From Phoronis australis (taxonomy: Eukaryota > Phoronida > Phoronidae): a stretch of 64,000 nt of DNA. Location of the stretch: assembly GCA_002633005.1 (NCBI GenBank), contig NMRA01000186.1:622748-686747 (forward strand). Reading direction: 5' to 3'. Shown here in pieces: positions 37,651 through 49,600 of this stretch. The notes below the pieces were generated by a model. The model saw nothing but the letters and a program-made list of their open reading frames with translations. It did no database searches and was not told the DNA's origin. Positions within the stretch are counted from its first letter, which is position 1. Every line of letters starts with the position of its first letter. The position numbers were made by a program, and so were the translations under genes.

Positions 37651-40600
37651 CTGGAATAAAAATTATGTCTGAATCAATAAAACATAGAGATGTGGATTTC
37701 TTGCTAAATACTCAGCTATTATAGAGTGAGACAAGCTTTCCTCAAACTGAACAACATTCTGAAAGTACCACTGTTAAATCAAAACCTCACTGCACTGCTT
37801 AGATTCACTGTGTGTTGGACAATGCAGACTACAACAAAACCTGCATTTTTAATGGAGTTATATAGTAGGTAAATAAAGCAACAAGAATGGATCAACTGAA
37901 ATTTTTGGATACAATAACATCCTTCGTCAACAAAAACAGAAATAAAGTAAAATAAAACACTATATGACAATTGACACTTAAAAGTGTGTGATTTTGCTTT
38001 ATTTCTGTTTCTGTTGACGAAGGATGTTATTATATCCGAAAATTTCAGTTGATCCATTTTTGTTGTTTTATTTACCTAATATATTCTACATTTCGTGAAA
38101 CAATAGTATCCTTGAGAGGATCTGGATCGTGTTATTTAGTTTCAGATTTATTTTCTCCATTAATGGAGTTAAAATTTCTTTGTGCTCATTTTTGCAGACA
38201 AATACTAACTAAACTAGCACTGTTTCTCTGCCAGTATGTATAAAATTGCCGTTCCCCGAAATACCTTGGAGACACTTTGAATTTGTGTTGTTTAACCATA
38301 ATACCACACTAAAGCAGGAAACTTATATGACTATAATGTTCTCTGGAAGCACATTAGTAACAATTTTACATCCAGATTGTCTCATCACTGTCCTGTCACA
38401 ATAGCACAGCCACTTATTCTACAGATGTCTGCATCTGGCAGGCTCAATGAGCAATGATATGTTTTTCTATACAATTCCCACTCAGCACAAGAGTGTGAGT
38501 TGGTGGCAGAACTGTTTTAAAAACTAGGCCAATCATACAATGCAATTTTCTACTTCCTAAATGATAAATAAATTAATAAAAAAAATCAACCAATGTTTTA
38601 TGCGGCAACAAACCTTCTACTTCATTTGTTAACTGGTCCAACAGAAAAGTCTTTCCTTTTCCCCAGTTGCCATAGATACCAACAGTAATTCCAGTTGGTA
38701 CATCACTGTCTACTAGAAGGCTAACCAACTCTTGTGCGTAGTCTTGGTAACCAAGGCAGTCCCTTTTTCCTGCTGAACCATCGCCAGTGATGTGCGCATC
38801 TTGGACTATGAAGTTCTGAAAACAATCACTTATGACCATCAGTATGATTGAGACAAAGAATGGTCAAAAGTGAGATGAAAGAGGATGGTAAGGTAAAGAA
38901 GGATGCAAAATGGAGGCAAGGACAAGGATATGGGAGCAAGGTAGAGAAAGAAGTAGAGAAGAGGAGGGCGAAGAAAGAGGTAAGATTTAAGGCAAGGTCG
39001 GGAAATGGGAGGTAGGGGGACAAAAAAGAGCAAAGAGAACAGTGAAGAAAGTGTTAGATGGGAGAAGGGGAAGAGAAAAAGAAAAAGAAAAAAGAAGAAA
39101 TGAGGAGGGTGGAGGTGAGAATGAGGGGAAAGGCAGGAAAATGTGAGGGAGGTGAGAAAGAGGAAAAAAGAAGAGAGTGATGTAGGTAAGGGAGAGGGAA
39201 GACAAAAAGGAGAGAAAGGGATGGTGAAGCAAGGGTATTCCTGACCAGGTGTGAACCTGTGTGTGCCCTTTGGACACACCTGATAATAAAAAGTGTGCTC
39301 TTTTTCAAAAATTTGTGCCCAGTAGACAGTGAAATTAAAGTGGTGACATATGAAACAGAAACCCCAAGGGCAATCCATAATAGAATGCTGGGCTCGACCT
39401 GGGGTCGCCAATGTGACCTCAGATTGTGTTTGGCGACCTGGGAAAAATTCCAAGTCACCAAGATGTTGCCACTCATGGTTCCAGTTGACTTCAAAACTTG
39501 AAATTACTACAGATAAGTGTTTCTGGATTTATTACGGCCTTTGATTCACAATATTGTTCCGTATATTTCATAAATTGAATACATTCTGCCACCACATTTA
39601 AATTACAACAGGAAGTAAACAGACAGAAGTTGGAATGTTCAGCAAAAATTGGATTCGCGCCAGTAGGCTATGCGATCCTCTGCGTCCTATGCTTGCTCAT
39701 CGGTCGCCAGCAGGAACAGGGGTTAGAAACTGAATGTACGTATGTCTACGGGGAAAAGTAGAGAATTGAAAGGAAAATGAGTGCCTCCTTGGAAACGTCG
39801 GGGCCGATGATTTTGTTTTCAATTTTGGCAACCTTAGATTTCGTTTGGCGACCAGGCATTTTTGCTAGGCGACTTGAATGACATTTACCTATAGGTGTTG
39901 AGCATTGGAATGCCAAAGTCACAGCTGGAGCCAAGCGATGCGTTGTCATTAGTAAACAGAAAACATAATTTACAATCAAATATTCGAAAACCTAAAGGGT
40001 CTATATATTACCTAAGTGGCTGCAAGTTGACTAAATCTTGCATTTGAGTGTTGCCTTTTAAAAAATGCGCTGGGAGATGCACTGCTGCGATGTACTTGCA
40101 CCTTTTTATTTTTATTCGCTAATGGCGGGTCCAGAATATACCTGGTGAAGGACGTGAGACTGAGGCAAACACGGAAATCTCGAAATGTCGAAACATGTCA
40201 AGACGGTTTAATTCCATCACTGTTTTTATAGACAAGGAAGTGCAGAGGTAGGGAGAAGGGAAAGAGCATGGAGACAAAAAGACGGTGAAGGACAAGGTGA
40301 GACTGAGGCAAGAAAGAGGAAATGGGATGGAGGGAGGACAGAAAGAAAAAGGAGAAAGCTGTGTGAAGAAGCAGGTGAGACGGAGGTCAGGATGGGAGAA
40401 CAGGAGTAGACGGGAAGATAAGAGGAGGAGAGAGGAAAGTTGACAAGGTAATTTGGAAGAGAAAGTGAGGTAATGCAAGAATGGGATTCATGCTACAAAA
40501 TGAGGAGTGATGAACACCCACATTCAGCTTAATGCATATTGTGAAATGTGGACAATGGCAATTGGATAATAAGAGACAAATAGTGAGCAGAAAAAATGAG

Positions 40601-43600
40601 ATCCAAACAAGAAAACCATATTATAAAAACTAGTAGCCCGTTCAAAAATTGCACCCTGACTTCATTTGTCTTCAGTCACAGTCTCGGCTAACATACACTG
40701 AACTCCGACAGAAGTGACAATCAAAGAATAAGCAATTGTGACGGGACGTTAGTAACGCTTATTGTTATTCTTATTTAGTTGCAAATGTTCAGTTATTCTT
40801 ATGCTAATGTCTTTGTTGCGTCTCAGTGCGCCTTTGTTACGTGGGCATGCGGGCGCGACTGTATGTGTTGGGCACTTCGCTAGCAACAGGCTTAGGAGAA
40901 GGGTCTTTCCTTCCTTAATTTGCCTTCATGAAAATTGATTGTTATCATGTGTAACTGAACTGAAACATATGCCTGATGAGATGAAATACACATTTTTGAT
41001 GTTCAGTGGAGACTTGCTCTGTTACACAATGAAACTGGGTCAACGTGTCTTTAATGTTACCACCATGTAGCCATAAAGCACAAATGCCCCCCCGTCTCTT
41101 TATTCAAGCTGCATCACATTAGCATGAGCATGCACGCCACAGCTTTCAGAGAGACAAAACTATTAGACACCTGACATGGCTCTGAGAAGTGAGAGTTTTG
41201 TTGGGATACTTCCACGGGCTATTGTATTATGTTTACTTAATATTCTGCAATTCCTTGGTGACCAGAAAGAAATTTATGAGACAGTTCAGTCCTTAAACAA
41301 TTTGTACAAAAATTGTGTTACCTTCTCTTGCCCATCTTGTTCATCTGAAACAAAGAACACCAAAGATGATCAGATACAATATGTTATTTCACATACAACA
41401 AATCAGAATGTCATAGTATGGAGATTCTACAATCGACATTCCTTATGCTTATAACACCACGACTGGCTTTAAGGACATTTGTGATGAATTAAGTGATAGC
41501 TGTGAAATCAGATGTATTTAGGATGACTGTCCAAAGTAATTTAATAAGAGCACTGCGGAGCGATGAAATGCGCCCACGAATGCATGGCAAATGGTGCGCT
41601 TCTAGGGATGCTTAGATTACGACACCAGATTACGCAAAGTATGTTGAATCGCTCCGAAACGAAAACATATCATCATTTCTCAAGTGAAAGCAATTTACCA
41701 AATTTCACAGCGTTTGTCGAATTCAATCTGAAAGTCGTCATCGTTTGTTGTCAACACAAATACACTTGCTAAATTAAATAATAAAGACCCTGCAGTGGGT
41801 TTAGGAGATACAGCTATGGGTGCAAAAAACAAAACTGCTAGTAGGAGGCGCCACAGTAGTTGAAGTTGTCAGAAAATTATTGTCAACTGACTTATTCACA
41901 CTAAGAACACATATGCCAATTTTCACAATCATCCTTAAAGTAGTTTGGTTGATACAGAGGCTGACGCCAAAAGGAGACAAGAAAACAGTAAAAATGGCCA
42001 CTAGATGACACAAAATATGCCAAATCCATCCCAAAACAGGAACATGTCATCGTTTCCTTAACAGAAAGGTAATTCTAAAATGTCATAGAAATCTCTCAAG
42101 GAACTTCAGAGAAATAGAGGAAAACGGGAAAAAATGAAAATGTCACTAGGGGGCGACAGCGTTCGTTGGATCCGTTTGAAAGTCATCATCCTGCATTATT
42201 AACTTCATATCAAGATACTTGCTAAAGATCCTGCAGTGAGTTTAGCACATATAGCTGTGGGCACAAAAAATGCCACTAGGAGGCGCCCCAGTGGTCGAAG
42301 TCATCGGAAAATCAACGTAAACTGTCCTCTTCACATTAACATATAATAATATGCCAATTTTCTTAATCATCCTTAGAATGGTTTGGATGATAGAGGGGTG
42401 AATGTAAAAAACTCAAAAACATTGGAGCATTGAAATGCGCCCACGAATGCATTGCAAATGGAGTGGTTTTAGGGTTATTTATTTGTATCATAAAATGGCC
42501 ACTAGATGGCGAAAAAACGTACAATCCTTCTAAAAACAGGAACATGTCATATTTCATAAAAATCTGTCACTGAATTTCAGAGAAACTAAGGAAAACAGAA
42601 TAAAATGAAATTGCCACTAGTGGGCAAAGCGTCCGTTGGAGCAGCCTGAAAGTTGTAGTCGTCTGTTGTTATCTTCATATAAATACACTTACTAAATTTA
42701 ATAAAAATCCTGCAGTGGATTTAGGAGATATAGCTATGAGCGCAAAACAAAGCAAAACTACCACTAGGAGGCGCCACAGTAGTTAGTCGCCATCAACAAA
42801 TGTTCTCTTCACACTGAAAACATATACGCCAATTTTCAAAACCATCCCTGGAATGATTTGGTTGATAAAGGGGTGGACGCCAAAAACAAGATTTGAAAAC
42901 AGCAAAAATGGTGACTAGGTCACCAGGTGAAAAATACGTCGATTCCATCCAAAGACAGGAAAATAGCATCATCTCACCAATAGATGCCTACATTTAAAAT
43001 TTTATGAAAATCTGTTGAGGACCTTTGAAGATTCAGAGTTAAACGTAAAAACTAGAATTGCCACTAGCGGGCACACCAGTGGTCAGATCTGTCTGAAAGT
43101 CGTCGTTGTCCGTAGTCAACATCATTTAAATACACTCGCTAAACTAAGTAAAGATCCTATAAAAGATTTAGGAAATACTAAATTTAATAAAAATCCTGCA
43201 GTGGGTTTAGGAGATACAGCTATGGGCGAAAAACAAAACAAAACTACCACTAGGAGGCGCCACAGTAGTTAGTCGCCATCAACAAATGTTCTCTTCACAC
43301 TGAAAACATATACGCCAATTTTCAAAACCATCCCTGGAATGACTTGGTTGGTCAAGGGGTGGATGCCGAAAACAAGATTTGAAAACAGCAAAAATGGCCA
43401 CTAGGTGGTGCAAAATACCTTGATTCCATACAAAAACAGGATGATAGCATCATCTCACCAATAGATGCCTATATTCAAAATTTTATGAAAATCTGTTGAA
43501 GACCTTAGACTACAGACTGGTAAATGTAAAAAACTAAAATTGCCACTAGGAGGCACACAAGTAGTCAGATCCATCCAAAAGTCGTCGTCCGTTGTCAACA

Positions 43601-46600
43601 TCATATAAATATACTTGGCATGCTAAATTAATTAAACATCCTATAAAAGATTTAGGAAATACAGCCATGAGCGCAAAAAACAAAACTGCCACTAAGAGGC
43701 TCCTCAGAACACAAAGTCGTCAGAAAATCATTGTCAGCTGTCCACTTCATAGTAAAAACATACATGCCAATTTTCACAATTATCTTGTAACTGTTTTGGT
43801 TCCACTTGATAGATGAGTGGATGCCAAAAAAAACACAATAAAAATGGCCACTAGGTGGCACAAACTAGGTTGAATTCATCTGAAAACAGATGCCTGTATG
43901 CCAAATTTTATGAAAATATGTTGAGGACCTTTGAAGATACAGAGGTAAACGTAAAAAATAAAACTGCCACTTGGTGGCACACCAGAAGTCAGATCTGTCT
44001 GAAAGTCGTCGTCGTCCGTTGCTAACATCATATTAATATACTTACTAAATTTCCTGCCACTAGGAGGTGCCACAGAAGTCGAAGTCATTGGAAAATCATC
44101 GTCAGACGTCAACCTATGTGGCAAATTTCATGAAAATCTGTTGAAGTCCTTTGAAAATACGGAGGTAAACGTAAAAAACTAAATTGCCAGTAGGAGACAC
44201 GCCGATAGTCGGATCCATCGGAAATTCGTCGTCATCGTCACCTTCACTAGGAACAAATCTGCCAAATCTCAAGATCCTGTAAGGGGTTTAGGAGATACAG
44301 CTGCAGACACCGGACACCCAGACAGAGATGACAGCAACATAATGCACCCACATATAAATATGTGGGCGCATAAAAAGTACCGTTATTCAGCACATGCATA
44401 ACTTTCTCCAAGTAATCTTAGTTCATAAGATGAATCAATGCATGCAAGAGAAGTTTACAGTGAAAGGACTGGGGTTGCATGTTGATGTTTCGAATGAAGA
44501 ACGGTCATCCACAAAAAACTAATAGGAAATGGTGTACAGACTGAATGTTGGAGTCAAGGAATGACTGAATAACACTCGGATAAACAGCTGACTGAATAAC
44601 ACTCAGATCCACAGCTGACTGCATAGCACTCAGATGACTGAATAACACTCAGATCCACCCATTTAAAATAAGGAAGCGATTCTTAGTAAGTTTTGTTCAT
44701 GGCAGTCGGTTGCTCACAAATTTACTTTCGCCATGACAACAAAAGTGAAGAGACCCAGCAATCTATTTTAATGTATCAATTGACACTGCTTGCCCAAAGA
44801 CAAGTGTAGTAAATGAATGGTAATGTGAAAATTAACATGTTTATGACATGTAATTTTACCACAAATTTACAATAAACTTATAAGCTACAATCAAAAATAA
44901 AAGTGTGCAATTTCTCTAATGATGACCAATTTCATCTCAGAAAGAAGTTAGATTTTGGTTTATCATATTGTTCTCATACTGGTAAACACCAATGATGCTT
45001 CATTTGGTAACTCAAAAATTAAGGCGAGGGTGTTAAACCGAGCATGCGTGTCAAAAATGCAAATTTTAAAAAGTGTTCAGTCACGGATGGTTGTTTACTC
45101 AGTTGATTCTGGTAAATACCCAAGGAAGTGCAATTACTTCAGAGTGGCACGGAAGCGTCAAATAAAAAGTTGTAGGAGAATATGGGTATCTTCCTGCTCC
45201 AATAAGGCCTGGTGCTACTACGAGTCTGACTAAACACTACTCAAGCTCAGGCAGCTAAAATTCACATTAGACAGGGGTGCACAAAGACAAAACCACATCA
45301 GCTTTTTAGGAAGTCATGGCTGTATAACTTGAGGGGCTGTTTGCCGGGTGAAAGCGTTTAATTTGTGAAAATCGTGGGGATTTTGGGGGTTTGTGGACGA
45401 GTATGGCAGGTGAGTTTAATTAAAAGAACTGAAGAAAGGTTTCTTAATGTGTAGAGCTTTCTGGAAAGGCTAAGAATACAGAAAAGAGGTAGAGGCGAAT
45501 AAATTTAAGGAAAGAAATCATTCTTATTTTAATTATCAAAGTAAAACAGTCAATGTCATTTCATTACATAAAAACAAATGTGATCATGACCTGTCAGTAC
45601 GCTTATTAAGTAAGCACTGTGTAACTGACATTGTCACTAATGTCATGGAGCACCTCGAATCCAATTTTTCCAAACCCATAACTTCGCAGATCTCATGCAT
45701 AAAGAACACACAGAGTTGGCAGAGTGCATGTACCATAATCTATGTCTGTAATTACCTAGAAACCTCTTCACCAGACTTGGATGTGGTACATGGTTATGAA
45801 AATTCGTGAAGAAAGAATCTATCTCTTGAGTAACATAGTCAGTCCATCCGAGGGAGTTCTCATTTTCCTCCATGAAGCCTCGGCCTGCTTTATTATTTCT
45901 ACGCGTTTCAGCCAAAATCCATTTTCCAATTTCTGCAAGAAAACAATCAACAATAGTAAAGCTTATTATAAAACAGCTACTAGGAAATTACAACACTTAC
46001 AGCAAACATGCAGCGTGGATAAAAACGAAATATGAAATGTGCCATTGGTGATGTGCCTGAGACAAAGGCAATGGATGGGAGCCTAAAACTAACTAAAGTT
46101 AACTGTGACTAAAGGTATACTGTATTTGCCCTAATAAGCGCCCTTAAATCTATAACCCCCCATGCGTTTTCAGACTTTGCTAAAACAAGCGCCCAGTCCA
46201 TGAACGTGTACATGTGAAAAATGCCTTACCTACAGTTCTAAAATTCGACAGTAATGTCTTCAATTTATCAATAACATGCGACAGTCCTGAAAAAAATCAT
46301 TGAACGTGGAATTTGTAGACCACAAGCCTCGCCACTATGTCAGTATTTAACTGCGACTGTACACTTCAAACTTCCGTTGTGCTTCAAAAAGAACGCAAAG
46401 TTTTTTTGCTGATCTTGCGAGGAATGTGTCCCCATTATGGCCTGACCTTTCAGAACAGACGCAGCGTACTGGTCCAGCAGACGCAGCGTACTTGTCAAAG
46501 GGATTGTATTGAATTTTGCCCGTACAGATGTTGTTTCTCAACAAGAATCTAAATTTCTTTGTTAACATGAAAACCGCGAATCGAAGACTAATAAAAAATT

Positions 46601-49600
46601 GACCTTTGTTAAAAGCACGGGGCCACGAAGCTCGCGCTATATACATGCACCTGTCATCGAAGACAGTTATCGGGAACTATCTATTCATGAAACGGGTAGC
46701 AAAGCATCGGCAAGAAATAAATATTGGCATTAATATCCCGTGGCTAACATTAAGGTTATTTTTAGGAGGAATTATCTAATTAATCATAATCGGTGTTTCT
46801 TAAGTCAACCCACTGATAGTGAACACTTTCGCACTCTTACACCACCCAAATCTCCTGGAAAATAACTGTTAGACTGTCACGCATTCAGTCACCCGGCGAT
46901 ACAATTCTTGAACATTTTTTAGCAGATGAGATCAACAAGTGCTAAATAAAACACATTCTGCTTTACTGCTTGTGTTAATTTCTTTAGTTACAACGCACAC
47001 CTGGATCATTACACTGCATTTATTCTGGCAAGTGAATTCTGATGACACAAACGCGCTCGTTCACTCACACAATATACAGACGAACTTCAAAACAAATGTC
47101 ACGTGTCACAATAGCATGTGTTCGTCCAGAAGTTTTTCTCATGTTGCAGAGTACGACCTAGCGCAGCTTTGGACTTAATCCTGACTCTACAGGAACTTAA
47201 AAATCTTAGGGACGCTATTTTGAAAACTTAAGGAGTACTTCATGTAATTTGTTGAGTCAAAACTGTATTTTTATGCAAGAATTCAAGTTGATCATCAGTT
47301 GACAAGTTTTCGCCCTGGGATTTCAGCACAATTTTCTGAAAAATGATCAAAATTTAACATCGAAATTTGATAGCAGTGCACTAAAATTTAGAAGAAAGTG
47401 TGTCATAGGTTACAGACATGTCACAGAGCATAAATTTGATGAATCCTAGCTTAAGAATTCACCCGTTTCGGAGACTGGGTTTCAACCTTCTTAGGCTATA
47501 ATAAGCGTCCCCCTCCTAAAATATTTTTTCTAAGCACCCTGGGCGCTTATTAGGGCAAATACGGTACCTCACATGACCTGCAAACTGGGCATTTTAGGAG
47601 TTCAAAATGTCCATACCATACATATGCATGCACATAAATTTACAGCATGTATAGTTTTTTTCCATACTTCAAAAGCTGGACATGTCAAAATGTGTCAACA
47701 TCCAGCACAACCTGTCACAGCAAAAACGTAGTACTACATTGATCATTGGAGAAAAATCATTTGAAGATTACATTTACTTAACAGGAATAAAACTGTTTTT
47801 TAATTACCTCAGTTGCAACGATACCTATCCCTGATATTCCTTGACAAACATTTTCTCACATTTTAACAACTTTTGCCCTGGTGTGAATTTACTATCCATG
47901 CAACAATTGACAAGTGATGCAAATTGCTATCTAGACTATTGTATCAGCATCCACAAATTTTGAGAAAAGATTGACTTTTAAACAATTTCTTTCTTTCAAC
48001 GAAAGGCTAACATAAAAAAGTTACACGATGTCACAAACTGCTATTAGCGCCTCTGTTTGTACGACTAAAAACAGACAAACCAGAGACAGATATGGGTCAT
48101 GTGTTATGTTGACAAAAAGGCAACACTGACAGTGAAAGAGTTAAAGCGCTACTTACTATAATAAATCATTGTTTGTGAGATCAATAAATGGGATATATGA
48201 TGCTAATGTGAGCAAGCAGTGGCGGATCTACGGGGGGAGGGGTTCAGGGGGTTTAAACCCCCCCTCGGGCCAGGACCCAAAAATTAAAAAAACAAAAGCG
48301 TATCCAGCAAAACAAAAACGGCACCGCCAGCGTGTGTAAACCCCAAGTAAACCAACTTGGAAAAAATTGAGGGGGGGGTTCACTCTGAAAATATAGTTTT
48401 TTTGAATTGTGAATTGCTGAGTCTTTGTGGCTCATCGGCAAAACGCGCGGGGATTAATTGTGCGCGCGCTTCCATCGACACTTCTGAAGTAGCCTAGCAT
48501 TTTAGATGGATTCACCGCTGTAACAGCAGTTCTATAGCTGATTTCTTTTGGTAACTAGCTTCTTTACTCTAAGATATATTTTGATTTGATTAGGGAAAAT
48601 ACTGCGGTGCCGCAACCCTGATATTCAGGCGAATTGACGTGCTACGTTTTTACCTCATCTGTCATGCCGTGTCGTTCTATTACAATCCACACGTTTGTAA
48701 GTGATGTATAGTAAAGTTGTCTTGCGCAATACCATACAGTGTACATTACATGTACAGGTACATGTAATATTGTGTACATGTACATGTAATATTTTTGAAA
48801 AAAATTCTTTTTCCGAAGAATTGCTATTGTGGCGGGCGCCGTGGTCTGGTCGCGAGTCCGTTTGAAGACACACTCTCTAACAAGTTATGTCTATACAAGG
48901 AATGACCAAGGGGGCACTCACATTGAGAAAGTGACCGCATTCGCGAAAAGTGTACAGTACCAGAAATTGCGGGGAGGCTGTTCTTTCACAACAAAGTCTT
49001 GCGGGACTCGTGCGATGTTCAATAGGCCTCCTAAGGAGCCCTAGTTCCAACCTCAACACCTACCGTCTGTCTACCTGTGTGCCGTCTTCTATACTGGGAA
49101 TTTTCGCACAAAGGCTCACCCGATGAAATGCTCATACCCATGGGCATTTATTTGATATTAGTTCTTCGGGTTTCAAACGTTCAGACATTGGGACTTTTAT
49201 TTCGAAAATTGCAAGAGATGCAAATAGGTCCTGGGATGCTTCGTCAAGGTTTGAAGTAGTCCATGATGAACGGATCAAATTTAGTTGCGCATGTAAGTCT
49301 TTTGAATGGACTTGGCAACCTCAATGGTCTTAGTGTCAACTGAGCTGCGAAACGAGATGCTGACATTGTAGAGGCTTACAAGCTCATTGACACAGCAGTT
49401 GACGAAGTGCAAGCGTTGGGAACAAACATCGAAGATATNNNNNNNNNNNNNNNNNNNNNNNNNNNNNNNNNNNNNNNNNNNNNNNNNNNNNNNNNNNNNN
49501 NNNNNNNNNNNNNNNNNNNNNNNNNNNNNNNNNNNNNNNNNNNNNNNNNNNNNNNNNNNNNNNNNNNNNNNNNNNNNNNNNNNNNNNNNNNNNNNNNNNN

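Noticed and set aside
38839-39494. Hydrophobic Ser/Leu/Phe/Pro-rich frames on the minus strand
   Set aside because: They come from the complement of a polypurine tract, overlap in three frames and have no splice support.
44565-44665. Regularly spaced short repeats considered as a CRISPR array
   Set aside because: Spacers are not unique, the repeats are degenerate, and the DNA is eukaryotic.
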